This document shows positions 41,249 through 51,036 of a DNA stretch of 64,000 bases, in pieces (position 1 is the first letter of the stretch; each line of letters opens with the position of its first letter). The notes under the pieces were generated by a model. It had not been told where the DNA came from, made no database searches, and saw nothing but the letters and a program-made list of their open reading frames with translations. The position numbers and the translations under genes are program-made. The stretch is from Geomonas limicola (GTDB lineage Bacteria; Desulfobacterota; Desulfuromonadia; Geobacterales; Geobacteraceae): NCBI RefSeq assembly GCF_014193675.1, contig NZ_BLXZ01000001.1:744001-808000 (forward strand), read 5' to 3'.

Positions 41249-41323
41249 TGGCAGGGGCGACAGGGATCGAACCTGTGAATGCCGGAATCAAAATCCGGTG
41301 CCTTACCGCTTGGCGACGCCCCT
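41249..41323 (-). tRNA. tRNA-Gln (anticodon TTG)
   Basis: A complete cloverleaf on the minus strand. The acceptor stem AGGGGCG pairs with CGCCCCT, followed by G and an encoded CCA. The anticodon stem-loop is CCGGA-TTTTGAT-TCCGG with TTG at 34-36, and the T-arm is ACAGG-TTCGATC-CCTGT. It begins 9 nt after the ispE stop, so it is probably processed from the ispE transcript. Confidence 0.96.
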
Positions 41324-41332
41324 ATTCAAATG

Positions 41333-42175
41333 TTAAATGTTGCGAACGGCGGCGGTGAACCAGCCGTACTCCTCGGCAAGCTCGGCTGCCGCCTGCTTGG
41401 CCGTCCTCTCGTCAGCAAAGAGCCCGAAAACGGTGGAACCGCTGCCGGACATCAAAACGCCCCGCGCACCGGCGGCACTCAAAAGCTCTTTCAACTCGCC
41501 GACTTTCGGGTACCTGCCGATGGTAACCGGCTCGAGATCATTGGAGAGTACGCCACAGATCTCGTCGAGGCTCCCGTAGGAGCTGGAAACTTTAACGGGT
41601 TCACTTTTGTTTGTCAATCTCAAATTTTGGTACACCCAGCCGGTGGAGACGTGGATGCCGGGGTTCACCAATACCACCCAGACCTCGGGCACCCGCTCCA
41701 ACGCAGTGAGCAGGTTGCCGATCCCCTCGGCAAGCGCGGGTCTCTTGAAGATGAAGAAGGGAACGTCGGCTCCCAGCCTCACCCCGATCTCCATGAGTTT
41801 CTCGTCGCTCAACCCCAGTCCAAGCAGGTCATTCACTCCCATGAGCACGGTGGCGGCGTCGGAGCTGCCGCCTCCCAGTCCGGCGCCCACCGGGATATGC
41901 TTGGTGATGGCGATGTCGATGCCGACGTCCCTGCCGGAGAGCTTAACGAGTGCGTCGGCCGCGCGCCAGGCTATGTTCGCCGGTCCGTCCGGAACGCCGC
42001 CACCGTCGCAGGTGACCCGCACGCCCGGGGTGTCGCTCAGGACGATCTGGACGTCGTCGTTCAAATCGACCCGTTGCATCAGCATGCGCAGATCGTGGTA
42101 GCCGTCCGGTCTCTTGCCAAGAACGTCCAGCCGGTAGTTCACCTTGGCGGGCGCCTTCAACTGCAGTTTCTTCAC
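41333..42175 (-). CDS. ispE: 4-diphosphocytidyl-2-C-methyl-D-erythritol kinase IspE
   Basis: A 280-residue GHMP kinase of the MEP isoprenoid pathway, phosphorylating CDP-methylerythritol at the 2-OH. The opening '[27 protein letters not shown]' and the ATP loop '[17 protein letters not shown]' (about 95-112) are diagnostic, with a closing '[13 protein letters not shown]'. GTG 42175 is chosen because GGGGAGAAG lies just upstream and it matches the usual N-terminus; an in-frame extension to 42259 is rejected. Transcribed with tRNA-Gln. Confidence 0.93.
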   Translation of the reverse strand: MKKLQLKAPAKVNYRLDVLGKRPDGYHDLRMLMQRVDLNDDVQIVLSDTPGVRVTCDGGGVPDGPANIAWRAADALVKLSGRDVGIDIAITKHIPVGAGLGGGSSDAATVLMGVNDLLGLGLSDEKLMEIGVRLGADVPFFIFKRPALAEGIGNLLTALERVPEVWVVLVNPGIHVSTGWVYQNLRLTNKSEPVKVSSSYGSLDEICGVLSNDLEPVTIGRYPKVGELKELLSAAGARGVLMSGSGSTVFGLFADERTAKQAAAELAEEYGWFTAAVRNI

Positions 42176-42295
42176 TATCTTCTCCCCTTTTTCATCACCT
42201 TGCCGCGGTGCTGCATCCCGCCAGACCACCTTTGGCAAAGGGTGACTCTCCAACTGCACCGGATAAGGCTGCGCCGGTGGTTAGCGATTCTCTGG

Positions 42296-43510
42296 TCACT
42301 TGCCTCGGCGCGGCCCGGAACTCTCCTTACCCAAAAACCGGCAGCGCAGCAGGCGCTGCAGTTGCCGCACCGATTCGAACGCTTCCTTTAGCCGCTCGCG
42401 ATCCGTCTCGGCGAGCGCGGCGGGGCTCAGGTAGGGATGTTCGAGTGCAATCTCGCGACGCACCTTGAACCCCGCCAGCACATGGTAGGCGGCGCTGAAG
42501 CGCTCGGCCTGTGCCACGGTAAGTCCCCCCAAGGTGGCCAACGCGGCGATCCGGTCCAGGGTCGGGCCGGACTCGAGGCCGTGCCGGGCCGCCAGGAGGC
42601 GCACCGCTTCCACCAGCGGCTGCAAGCCACCTTTTTCGGGATTGAGGTGGCCGGCATGCTCGCCCGTCTTCTCGACCCGCAGCCCCCCCATGATACCGAG
42701 CGCCACCGGCTGCTCGACCACGCCACGCGCCAGTTCGAGCATCTCCTCGCTGTCCCGGCTGCGCGTCAGGAAGACGCGGGCAAGCCGCACGGCATCGGCG
42801 CCGATGGACTCGTCGCCGCAGACGACACGCAGGTCGGCGATGGTCTCCAACCGGTTCGGCTGATCGGGGGGCTGGACCTCGCAGCTGAGGTAGTGGGCCC
42901 ACTTTTCCAGCGAACCACGCCAGAGCGCCTTGCCCAGAAAGGCCCCCTCTTTGCCGATCAGGCCATACTGGTCGAGAATGGCGATGATCCGGTAGGCGAA
43001 GGGCTCGAAGTAGCCGGTGTCGTCCTCGTCCTTCCAGACCAGCACACAGCGGTCGCTCTCCTCAAGCGTCTGCTCGCGGCGTCCCAGGCTCCCGGACGCC
43101 AGGAGCGCAAAAGGTGCCGGCGCATGCCCCAGGTCGTTGAGTTCGGGCCCTTCTTCGGCAAACTGCAACACGCGGCGCAACACGCCGTCACGCCAGGCGT
43201 TACAGAACCCCTGGAAGGCGATCACCGAGCCGCGCCGCACGTAGTAGGCGGCAACCAGACGCTCGAAGCGGTTCAACAAGGGGGGGAGTTGGTCGAGATA
43301 CTCCGCGTGCCACAGTTCGGAGAGCACCCTGCCGAAGGACGCGGATGCTCCCTCCTCGAAGGCCAGCTCCTCGGCAACCCAGGCCTTGAGATCCTCAATC
43401 GCCTCGAGGGTCTGCTCCGGGGTAAGCTGGCGGGTCCGCTCGAAGAGACTTTTTCTTGCCCCGGTCACGAGTTCCGCGTCGCTGTTTATTTCCTCTGGAA
43501 AAGCCGGCAC
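42296..43510 (-). CDS. DUF294-family putative nucleotidyltransferase
   Basis: A 404-residue protein with helical N-terminal region (1-125). A nucleotidyltransferase-like segment is 'APFALLASGSLGRREQTLEESDRCVLVWKD' (about 132-162), followed by the DUF294 C-terminal substrate-binding helical domain. DUF294 proteins often carry cNMP and CBS sensor domains, which are absent here. In the active-site strip the usual 'T-D-Q-D-N-A' is 'E-E-S-D-R-C', so the first metal-binding Asp is missing or replaced by Glu. The start is GTG 43510 with a weak AGGTG site. Confidence 0.75.
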   Translation of the reverse strand: MPAFPEEINSDAELVTGARKSLFERTRQLTPEQTLEAIEDLKAWVAEELAFEEGASASFGRVLSELWHAEYLDQLPPLLNRFERLVAAYYVRRGSVIAFQGFCNAWRDGVLRRVLQFAEEGPELNDLGHAPAPFALLASGSLGRREQTLEESDRCVLVWKDEDDTGYFEPFAYRIIAILDQYGLIGKEGAFLGKALWRGSLEKWAHYLSCEVQPPDQPNRLETIADLRVVCGDESIGADAVRLARVFLTRSRDSEEMLELARGVVEQPVALGIMGGLRVEKTGEHAGHLNPEKGGLQPLVEAVRLLAARHGLESGPTLDRIAALATLGGLTVAQAERFSAAYHVLAGFKVRREIALEHPYLSPAALAETDRERLKEAFESVRQLQRLLRCRFLGKESSGPRRGK

Positions 43511-43537
43511 ATGGACACCTGGTAAAGGGGTGGCTGG

Positions 43538-44755
43538 TTAGGAGCTGTGATCGAGTCGCTGCTCGGATTTCATGATCTCGCTCATGACGCAGGTAGCGTA
43601 GGAACCGCGCGGGAGCGCAAAGGAGATGAGCAGGTCGCCCCCCTCCTCGACAGCCTCGACGCCGCTCAGCGGCACCCGCAGGGGACGCCGTTCGCCTTCC
43701 ATACGCAAGCCGCCGCTAAGATCGAAACTGGTGAGGCTCAGCCCTTCGGCCGCAAGGAGTTCCTGCTCCAGTTCGCCCTGGGCCCCGGTCGCCTGCAGCA
43801 TGGTGCAGCCGAACATGGGACCGGTGGGAGAGATCTCGAAGCTGCCGGCCCGCGGCGCCTCGGCTGCGGCGTCCTCGGCCTTGAAGCAGGCGCCGTTGGC
43901 GTGTTTGAAGGCGACGTCCCCTGGTTCCACCACGTCCAGCCGGTCCAGGCGCGCCTCTACCACGCGGTCGAAGAGCGAGGACTGGAAGGCGGAGAGGTAG
44001 AGGCGCTTCAGCCTGGGCTGCACCGCGTGAAAGGCCCGGGTGAAATCGTCGGGGCGCTGCAGCAACCGGCTGATGATGTCGCGCTCGGTCCGGCAGTAGC
44101 CGGGAAAGAGTTCCAGGCTCTGCGCCAGGTCGCCGCGCCGGTAGGCTTCGATCCCCTCGCGCCAGCGTTCGTCGCTCACCTGCCGAGGGTCGCCAATGAG
44201 GATGGCGGTCGCCTCCCGGTAATCACCGCGCAGCATGGCGGCACCGATAACGTGCGAGTTCCCCTGGACGCCGTAGCGCTGGGAGCCGAAGCGGTTGGGA
44301 ACGCCGCGTTTCTCGAGGATGGCGAGGGTCTGCTGCGCGCGCTCCAGGGCGTCCGGTTCGACGGCGCGCACCCGGATCCGGAAGCGGTTTCCCTTAAGGT
44401 GGCCAAGCCTCAGCTTGTTGCCGTGCTTGGCGGCGTTCACCACACGAAGTCCCGGGATGTCGAGGGCAAGCACCTTGTCGGGGCTCACTCGCGGGATGGA
44501 GACGTACTGCCGGGTGATGCCGACCGAGTCCTTCATCCCCGCATAGCCCAGGTCGCGCTCCGGGACCCCGAGTGCCTTGGCGAGGCGGCGCAGCATCTCG
44601 AGCGTGGTGATGCCGCGTTTCTCGATCCAGGCGAAGCAGTGCTCCCCCTCCCCACTGGGAAGGTACGCAGGGACCTCCTCGACCTCGAAATCCTCGGGAC
44701 TTCCCTTGATGCTTCCGCCGGTTCCCGGTACCTCCGCGGTCAGATATCGCTGCAC
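43538..44755 (-). CDS. truD: tRNA pseudouridine(13) synthase TruD
   Basis: A 405-residue pseudouridine synthase modifying U13 of tRNA. The catalytic motif is 'DLGYAGMKDSVGITRQYVS' (Asp in KD, about residue 79). Also present are the TruD signature 'GLRVVNAAKHGNKLRLGHLKGNRFRIRVR', 'VPNRFGSQRYGVQGNSHVIGAAML' and an inserted domain. GTG 44755 (VQRYLTAEVPGTGG) has the best ribosome site (GGAGGACGG); an in-frame TTG at 44818 and an ATG at 44794 are alternatives. Runs in the same direction as the DUF294 gene, 27 nt away. Confidence 0.92.
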   Translation of the reverse strand: MQRYLTAEVPGTGGSIKGSPEDFEVEEVPAYLPSGEGEHCFAWIEKRGITTLEMLRRLAKALGVPERDLGYAGMKDSVGITRQYVSIPRVSPDKVLALDIPGLRVVNAAKHGNKLRLGHLKGNRFRIRVRAVEPDALERAQQTLAILEKRGVPNRFGSQRYGVQGNSHVIGAAMLRGDYREATAILIGDPRQVSDERWREGIEAYRRGDLAQSLELFPGYCRTERDIISRLLQRPDDFTRAFHAVQPRLKRLYLSAFQSSLFDRVVEARLDRLDVVEPGDVAFKHANGACFKAEDAAAEAPRAGSFEISPTGPMFGCTMLQATGAQGELEQELLAAEGLSLTSFDLSGGLRMEGERRPLRVPLSGVEAVEEGGDLLISFALPRGSYATCVMSEIMKSEQRLDHSS

Positions 44756-44935
44756 CCGTCCTCCCCTTGCTGCCGATTTGAACCGCCGCATCATACCTGC
44801 TACGGTGTTCTCTTTCAAGGATTTCCTTAGAGTTACTCAACTGGCTTTTGAGCAAAGAAGACTGAACGAACGTCGGTACCTGACTGTCAAGGTTTGCAGC
44901 GGCACACCGAAAAGAGGGTAAACAGCTGTCAAAGC

Positions 44936-45238
44936 ATTTTTTCCACGGAGCCACAAGCACGCGGAGAGACCACCTGAGACATCGTAGCTGCAAAATATGC
45001 TGTTACGATGTGTAGTGACACTAAAATCTGAACTGCTTGAGAACGGTTCACCCCGATGGCCCACGCGGGACGGGCCGCAAAAGGTGGAACGGAACTCTCT
45101 TCGGATAGCCTGTTGCGCCACCAAGACAGGGCAGGCACGCAGAGCGACAGAAACAACGGCGATAAAAGGACTTAGATCTCCTCACTGAGCCTAGTGCAGT
45201 GGGTGTTCTCCGCGAACTCCGTATCTCCGTGGCGTAAT
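44936..45238. repeat. Dispersed intergenic inverted repeat (copy C, possibly compound)
   Basis: The left part 'TCCACGGAGCCACAAGCACG' and a second start at 45117 ('CGCCACCAAGACAGGGCAGG') face a right end 'CTCCGTATCTCCGTGGCG' (about 45219-45236). Two insertions may be nested. The core near 45055-45075 holds GGCCCACGCGGGACGGGCC. It occupies most of the truD-GDH gap; no gene is present. Confidence 0.5.
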
Positions 45239-45369
45239 CCCTGGTCTTATAGTCAGCACACCTCACAACGTCAGTTTACTTGAGCCGATTGGAAGGGAGA
45301 GGGAGTTTGCTGTGAGTAAACTTTTTTGCCATCTAAATAAAATTAGTGTAAACAAGATCTGAAAACCAC

Positions 45370-45378
45370 TGCTATACT
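45370..45378 (+). promoter_or_regulatory. Extended -10 promoter of glutamate dehydrogenase
   Basis: TGCTATACT, an extended -10, about 40 nt before ATG 45419 and just beyond the AT-rich stretch at 45295-45365. No strong -35. Confidence 0.45.
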
Positions 45379-45418
45379 GTCGCGCAGCATAGCTAACACG
45401 TCCGGAAAGGGGTACATC

Positions 45419-48385
45419 ATGGGTAGCACGGCAGCAACGAGCAAGGACAGGCACGCCGAAATCGTCGCCAATCGGAAATGGCTCAAAGAGCAGCTCAATC
45501 CCTACTTCTTCACCGCCATGCAGGACGAACCGGAAGCACTCAAGCTCCTGGAGCGTGAGCTCGGTTCGCTCCAGCACAACCGCCGGCTGATCCTGACGGA
45601 CCGCCAAAAGACCCTGGTCCTCGCCCGTGTCAACGCTCCGGGTTCGCTCTACGATACGCTGCGCAACTTCCCGGACATGGAAATCTCCTACGCCATGATC
45701 TCTCATTCGGAGGGGGAACTGCCGGGGATGGGGCGCTCGCTGGAGATCCAGCGCTTCGAGTTCGACCGCAAGACCAACGGCGACGTGTTGGGATGGAAGG
45801 ACGTCGAGATCCCGCCGAAGATCTCCCGCGAGGTGGCACGGGACCTCAGGAAGCACTACCCCGAGTTCGACATGAAGGAACTGGACCGGCTGCTGCGCAT
45901 CCTGTGGCTCAACAACGAAAACTACGTAAGAGTATCCTCGCCGCTCAGGGTGGCGCAGGTGCTCCAGCTCTTCCAGAAGGCCGGACGCAGCGGCGGCATC
46001 TACCTCTACGTGGAGCCGACCATCAATCCCCTGGAGTCTCGGGTGCACTTCGCGGTGGGCAACCCGCCCCAGAAGGAGTTCCTGCTCCAGCTCATGGAGG
46101 TGTTCAACCGCCTGGACCTGGGGGTGAACCGCGCCTACTGCCTCACCATCTCAAACGGCGTGCACCCCTACTTCCTGGGGACCTTCTACGTCAGACGCCG
46201 CTCCGGCGAGATCCTGGAACCGGGCTCCGAGCTGTACACCCGCCTGCAGCAGGAACTCTACAACTCGCAGATCGTCGCCACCAAGGGGTACACCTACCGC
46301 GAGTTCGTGACCACCGGCGTCATGACCGGCGAGGAGGCGACCCTCACCAACGCCTTCATCGCCTTTTGCCACAGTAACCTCGCGCACAACCGCCCGGACC
46401 GCTTCGGTCTGGACGACGTGCAGAACGCCTTCCACCTGCACCCGGAGATGGCCCTGCAACTGGTGAAGCTGTTCCGGGCACGCTTCGACCCCGCTATCGA
46501 GAACCGCGACCAGGTCTACCCGGCCGTCCTGGAGGAGACCACCCGCGCGGTCACCGGCTACAATACCGGCCACCGCTACCTGGACGAGGTGCGCCGCGCC
46601 ATCTACCGCTGCTGCCTGATCTTCATCAGCCACACCCTGAAGACCAACTTCTTCGTGCTGGAGAAGCAGGCACTCGCCTTCAGGCTGGATCCCGCGTACC
46701 TGAAGGAGCTGGGGCCCGAGTTCACCTCGGACCTGCCGGCCGCCACCCCCTTCCGGGTCACCTTCTTCTTCAGCCGCTTCGGCTTTGGCTACCACATCGG
46801 CTTCTCCGATATCGCCCGCGGCGGCTGGCGTACCGTCATCGCCCGCAACTCGGACGATTTCATCACCAACGCGAACACCATCTTCCGCGAGAACTTCGTA
46901 CTGGCGCACACCCAGCACCTGAAAAACAAGGACATCTACGAGGGGGGCTCCAAGCTGGTGGTGATCCTCGACTCGGCCGACCTGCAGCGAAGCGGCGAAC
47001 GGAACATGGAGAACTGGCGCCTCTACAAGCTGCAGCATGGTGTGACCAACGCCTTCCTGGACATCTTCGTGACCGAGGACGGGGTCGCCAAGAACCCTAA
47101 GGTGGTGGACTACTACCGCGAGGACGAGCCGATCGAATTGGGGCCGGACGAGAACATGCACGACCTGATGATCGAGAACATCGCCCGCATCTCCAAGCGG
47201 CGCGGCTACATCCTCGGTATCGGCATCATGTCCAGCAAGGGGGTGGGGATCAACCACAAGGAGTACGGGGTCACCTCGGCCGGGGTGGTCAAGTTCGCCG
47301 AGATCACCATGAAGGAACTGGGGATCGACATCTATAAGGATGCCTTCTCGCTGAAGCTGACCGGCGGCCCCAACGGCGACGTGGCCGGCAACGCGCTGCG
47401 CATCCTTTTGGAGCGTTCCCCCAAGGTGGCGGTGCGCCTGATCCTGGATGGAACCGCGGCCCTCTACGATCCGCAGGGGGCTGACCGTGGCGAACTGGCC
47501 AACGTAGTCCTCAAGGCCGACCTGGATGCCTTCAGCCCCGAGGCGCTCCACCCGGGCGGCTTCATGATCTTTAGAAGCGGCAGCCGGCGCGAAGGGTTCC
47601 GCGAACTGTACCGCAAGGTGAGCCGCGGCGAGAAGGGGCTCATCGAGGAGTGGCTTTCCACGGACGAGTTCTCCCGGGCCTACGCGAGCCTGCCGTTCAG
47701 CGTCGAGGCGGACCTGTTCATCCCGGCGGGGGGACGTCCGGAGACCATCGACAAGGACAACTGGAGCAACTACCTGAAGGCCGACGGCACCCCCTCTGCA
47801 CCGGCGATCATCGAGGGGGCCAACTCGTTCATCACCCCCGAGGCGCGCATCCAGCTCCAGAAGAAGGGGGTCATCATCATGCGCGACGCCTCGGCCAACA
47901 AGTGCGGGGTGATCTCCTCCTCTTACGAGATCATCGCGAACCTGCTGTTGTCCGAGGACGAGTTCCTGTCCGAGAAAGAGCGTTACGTGAAGGACGTGCT
48001 GCAGATCCTGGAGCAGCGGGCGGCGGACGAGGCACGACTCATCCTGAAGCGGCGCCGCGAGAACCTGGGCGCCTTGTGCACCGAGATCTCCGATTCGCTC
48101 AGTAGCGAGATCAACGAGCACTACGCGATGATTTACCGGTTCTTCCAGAACCGCCCGCAGCTCTGCCTGCAGCCCATCTACCGTCGGGCGATCCTGGCGC
48201 ACCTTCCCAAGATGCTGCGCGAGGAGCCGAGGTTCGCGCGGCGCATCAAGAACCTGCCGACCAAGTACCTCTTCGCCATCCTGGCCGCGGAGATCGGTTC
48301 GTCGCTGGTCTACCGCGGCGACAAAGAGGCGGACTTCGAGGCGACCATCAAGGGTCACCTGTTGCGAACCTTCCCGGAAGCGTAA
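45419..48385 (+). CDS. Large NAD-type glutamate dehydrogenase
   Basis: A 988-residue Glu/Leu/Phe/Val dehydrogenase-family protein of the large NAD-dependent class, much longer than the 450-residue hexameric enzymes. It interconverts glutamate and 2-oxoglutarate plus ammonia. An N-terminal regulatory or ACT-like region spans about 1-430. The catalytic segment includes 'SDIARGGWRTVIARN' and 'YEGGSKLVVILDSAD' (catalytic Lys). A nucleotide-binding region has 'KEYGVTSAGVVKFAE' and 'GGPNGDVAGNAL'. The C-terminal helical portion runs to the end. A GGAAAGGGG site precedes ATG 45419. Single gene with its own promoter and terminator. Confidence 0.88.
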   Translation: MGSTAATSKDRHAEIVANRKWLKEQLNPYFFTAMQDEPEALKLLERELGSLQHNRRLILTDRQKTLVLARVNAPGSLYDTLRNFPDMEISYAMISHSEGELPGMGRSLEIQRFEFDRKTNGDVLGWKDVEIPPKISREVARDLRKHYPEFDMKELDRLLRILWLNNENYVRVSSPLRVAQVLQLFQKAGRSGGIYLYVEPTINPLESRVHFAVGNPPQKEFLLQLMEVFNRLDLGVNRAYCLTISNGVHPYFLGTFYVRRRSGEILEPGSELYTRLQQELYNSQIVATKGYTYREFVTTGVMTGEEATLTNAFIAFCHSNLAHNRPDRFGLDDVQNAFHLHPEMALQLVKLFRARFDPAIENRDQVYPAVLEETTRAVTGYNTGHRYLDEVRRAIYRCCLIFISHTLKTNFFVLEKQALAFRLDPAYLKELGPEFTSDLPAATPFRVTFFFSRFGFGYHIGFSDIARGGWRTVIARNSDDFITNANTIFRENFVLAHTQHLKNKDIYEGGSKLVVILDSADLQRSGERNMENWRLYKLQHGVTNAFLDIFVTEDGVAKNPKVVDYYREDEPIELGPDENMHDLMIENIARISKRRGYILGIGIMSSKGVGINHKEYGVTSAGVVKFAEITMKELGIDIYKDAFSLKLTGGPNGDVAGNALRILLERSPKVAVRLILDGTAALYDPQGADRGELANVVLKADLDAFSPEALHPGGFMIFRSGSRREGFRELYRKVSRGEKGLIEEWLSTDEFSRAYASLPFSVEADLFIPAGGRPETIDKDNWSNYLKADGTPSAPAIIEGANSFITPEARIQLQKKGVIIMRDASANKCGVISSSYEIIANLLLSEDEFLSEKERYVKDVLQILEQRAADEARLILKRRRENLGALCTEISDSLSSEINEHYAMIYRFFQNRPQLCLQPIYRRAILAHLPKMLREEPRFARRIKNLPTKYLFAILAAEIGSSLVYRGDKEADFEATIKGHLLRTFPEA

Positions 48386-48403
48386 GGGGATTGCACAAAA
48401 CTC

Positions 48404-48437
48404 AAAGAGGGGATCGCTTTCGGCGACCCCCTCTTTT
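48404..48437. terminator. Rho-independent terminator of glutamate dehydrogenase
   Basis: AAAGAGGGG-A-TCGC pairs with GCGA-C-CCCCTCTTT around a short loop, followed by a T-run. It lies between convergent GDH and trmB and may serve both. Confidence 0.85.
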
Positions 48438-48472
48438 TTGTAGCTACCCATCCTGACGGCGACTTTGCGTCC

Positions 48473-49147
48473 CTAGGCTGCCTGCTCGGCGTTCCCCTCC
48501 TTCGGGTTGGCTGCGGCGGCCGCTTTGCACACCTTGTAGTGCACGAAGTAGATCTCCTTCCCCTCGGCCATGAACTTGCGCATGTACTTGGAACGGTGAT
48601 ACCCGGGGAAGTCGTGCCGGTACAGGTCCGGGGCGAACTGGTTGGTGAGCCCTGCGACATCGGGGAGGAAGTTGGCCACGTCCTCGCCGTAATCGACAAA
48701 ATCGGTCGCGAAATAGAAGTCGGCACCGTCATGGAGGTACTGGAGCAGGAACTCGACGAACTCCTGCTGCACCAGGCGCCGTTTGCGGTGACGCTTCTTG
48801 GGCCAGGGATCGGGGCAGTTGATGTAGATCGCCGAGAGGCTCTCCTTGGCGATCCGCTCGGTGATGAACCCACGCGCCTCGTCGCGCAACACGCGCACGT
48901 TGGTCACGCCGTGGCGGTCCAGGCGCCGGCAGGTCTTGTAGCACCCCTTGTTGTAGAAATCGATGGCGATGAAGTTGGTCTCGGGCTTCTCCAGTGCGGT
49001 CTGCAGCATGAAGTCGCCAACCCCGCAGCCGATTTCCAGGGCCAAGGGCCGGTCGTTGCCGAAGACGGCGGCCCAGTCCGGCTGGCTGGGGAGATCTTCG
49101 AGTTTAAGGTAGTTCGGTGATTCGATCTGAATGAAAGATTGCGTCAT
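48473..49147 (-). CDS. trmB: tRNA (guanine-N7)-methyltransferase TrmB
   Basis: A 224-residue SAM-dependent methyltransferase forming m7G46 in tRNA. The SAM motif is '[17 protein letters not shown]' (about 36-52), with '[11 protein letters not shown]' next and the TrmB signature '[26 protein letters not shown]' at about 105-130. The C-terminal Ala-rich tail is longer than needed. AGGGACAG precedes ATG 49147. Confidence 0.92.
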   Translation of the reverse strand: MTQSFIQIESPNYLKLEDLPSQPDWAAVFGNDRPLALEIGCGVGDFMLQTALEKPETNFIAIDFYNKGCYKTCRRLDRHGVTNVRVLRDEARGFITERIAKESLSAIYINCPDPWPKKRHRKRRLVQQEFVEFLLQYLHDGADFYFATDFVDYGEDVANFLPDVAGLTNQFAPDLYRHDFPGYHRSKYMRKFMAEGKEIYFVHYKVCKAAAAANPKEGNAEQAA

Positions 49148-49254
49148 CTGTCCCTCGTACTGAAATTTTCGGGCGTCACCATAGCACAGCTTGTGCCCGT
49201 CGGTGAAGGGAAGAATGCAAACGTGGACGAGATTGCCGTGTTGAGGTGATTCAA

Positions 49255-49397
49255 CGGTCTCCTCCGGCGCCGGGGCACGACGTCTCCCCCACCCTTGGCG
49301 GGAGGGGGCCGCGGGGTGGGGAAAGCTGCCATCGGCTATGATGTGGCACCTTCCCCCTCACCCTGTCCCTCTCCCGCAGGGGGAGAGGGGACCTAAG
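49255..49397. repeat. CCCTC/GAGGG intergenic repeats
   Basis: Two consecutive imperfect palindromes: 49283-49322 (CTCCCCCACCCTTGGCGGGA...GGGGTGGGGAA) and 49350-49392 (CCCCCTCACCCTGTCCCTC...GGGGGAGAGGGG). The second matches 57659-57693 in type. These GC-rich units lie in the trmB-helicase gap; the remainder of that gap (49398-49599) shows no gene. Confidence 0.65.
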
Positions 49398-49599
49398 GCA
49401 ACGGCTTCGGTAGAAAGGTGAAAAAGCCCTGAGCACCGGCATTTGGACCGGGTCAAGAGCTGTGCGCTGCCCGACAGGCCCCCTCACCGCGTTCCTGGCA
49501 GCAGAGTTAATTAATATTTCACGCTTTTCTTGCCATACCCCGCATTGTATGCTAAGTATATCCTCTTGAAATAACGACAAGATGAGGCAACCAGCTACT

Positions 49600-51036
49600 A
49601 TGAAATTCACCGAACTGCCGATTCCGGCCCAGGTCCTCAAGGGGATCGAGGAGACCGGATTCACCGATTGCACCCCCATTCAGGAAAAGGCGCTCCCCAT
49701 CTCGCTCTCCGGCAAGGACGTCGCAGGCCAGGCCCAGACCGGCACCGGCAAGACCGCGGCCTTCCTGATTTCCGTGTTCACCCGCCTCTTGGGTCAGCAG
49801 AAATCCGGGGGTGCCCACCACCCGCGTGCGCTCATCCTGGCGCCGACCCGCGAACTGGTGGTGCAGATCGAAAAGGACGCCCAGGCACTGGGGTGCCACA
49901 CCGGGTTCACCATCCAGGCCATCTACGGCGGCGTCGACTACATGAAGCAGCGCGACGCCCTGAAGGCCGGAGCCGACGTGGTCATCGGTACCCCCGGGCG
50001 CCTGATCGACTACCTGAAACAGAAGGTCTACTCCCTGAAGGACATCGAGGCCCTGGTCATCGACGAGGCGGACCGGATGTTCGACATGGGGTTCATCGCG
50101 GACCTGCGCTACATCCTGCGCAAACTCCCCAACTACGACAAGCGCCAAAACCTCCTGTTCTCCGCGACGCTCAACACCCGGGTCATGGAGCTCGCCTACG
50201 AGTTCATGAACATGCCCGAGAAGGTCTCGGTGACCCCCGAGCAGATGACTGCCGAAAGGGTCGAGCAGGTGCTCTACCACGTGGCGCGCAAGGAGAAGTT
50301 CCCGCTGCTCTTGGGCCTTTTGCGCAAGGTGGGGATGGAGCGCACCATGATCTTCGTGAACACCAAGCGCGAAGCGGAGTACCTGCAGGACCGGCTGAAC
50401 GCGAACGAGTTCCCGGCCAAGGTGATCTCCGGTGACGTGGAGCAGAGAAAACGCCTGAAGATCCTCTCGGATTTTAAGGCCGGCATCCTCCCCATCATGA
50501 TCGCCACCGACGTCGCCTCGCGCGGCATCCACATCGACGGCGTGACCCACGTGATCAACTACGACCTCCCCCAGGACAGCGAGGACTACGTGCACCGCAT
50601 CGGCCGCACCGCCCGCGCCGGCGCCGAAGGGATGGCGATCTCCTTTGCCGATGAGGACGGGGCCTTCTACCTGGAGGGGATCCAGGAGTTCATCAAGCAG
50701 AAGATCCCGACCGAATGGGCCGAGGACGACATGTTCGTTCACGACTACAAGAGAACCAAGCGCCCGCCCCCCGCCGAGAAGCCGAACCGCGACAAGGGCG
50801 GCAGATCGGGGAGCAAGCCCGGCGGCAAAGACAGTGCGAGGGGCCGCGGTCGGAGCGACAAGCCCGCAACCAAGCCCGCAGCCAAGGCCGCCCCCGCCGA
50901 GAGGGCGGCAGTATCTGCCGAACCCGCGAACGGCGCGTCCGGCGAAGCGGGGTCCGATGCGGCGAAGAAGCGCAAGCGGCGCCGGCGCTCCTCCAAGCCG
51001 AAATCCGACCAGCCCGTGGAGCAGAAGCCCGAATAA
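49600..51036 (+). CDS. DEAD-box ATP-dependent RNA helicase, RhlE-like
   Basis: A 478-residue RNA helicase that unwinds structured RNA in ribosome assembly or mRNA decay. Motifs in order: the Q motif 'FTDCTPIQEKALP', 'AGQAQTGTGKTAAF' (I), 'LAPTRELVVQI' (Ia), 'VIDEADRMFDMGF' (II, DEAD), 'LLFSATLN' (III), 'IATDVASRGIHIDGVTHVIN' (V) and 'YVHRIGRTARAG' (VI). Residues from about 375 form a Lys/Arg/Pro/Ala-rich disordered tail typical of RNA-binding extensions. ATG 49600 (MKFTELPI) is preferred over 49582. The stop overlaps the WYL regulator start (TAATG). Confidence 0.92.
   Translation: MKFTELPIPAQVLKGIEETGFTDCTPIQEKALPISLSGKDVAGQAQTGTGKTAAFLISVFTRLLGQQKSGGAHHPRALILAPTRELVVQIEKDAQALGCHTGFTIQAIYGGVDYMKQRDALKAGADVVIGTPGRLIDYLKQKVYSLKDIEALVIDEADRMFDMGFIADLRYILRKLPNYDKRQNLLFSATLNTRVMELAYEFMNMPEKVSVTPEQMTAERVEQVLYHVARKEKFPLLLGLLRKVGMERTMIFVNTKREAEYLQDRLNANEFPAKVISGDVEQRKRLKILSDFKAGILPIMIATDVASRGIHIDGVTHVINYDLPQDSEDYVHRIGRTARAGAEGMAISFADEDGAFYLEGIQEFIKQKIPTEWAEDDMFVHDYKRTKRPPPAEKPNRDKGGRSGSKPGGKDSARGRGRSDKPATKPAAKAAPAERAAVSAEPANGASGEAGSDAAKKRKRRRRSSKPKSDQPVEQKPE

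Noticed and set aside
46151-48451. Long open frame antisense to glutamate dehydrogenase (766 codons)
   Set aside because: It is a shadow of the high-GC coding strand: no family resemblance, biased composition and no ribosome site, while the plus strand encodes a full conserved enzyme.
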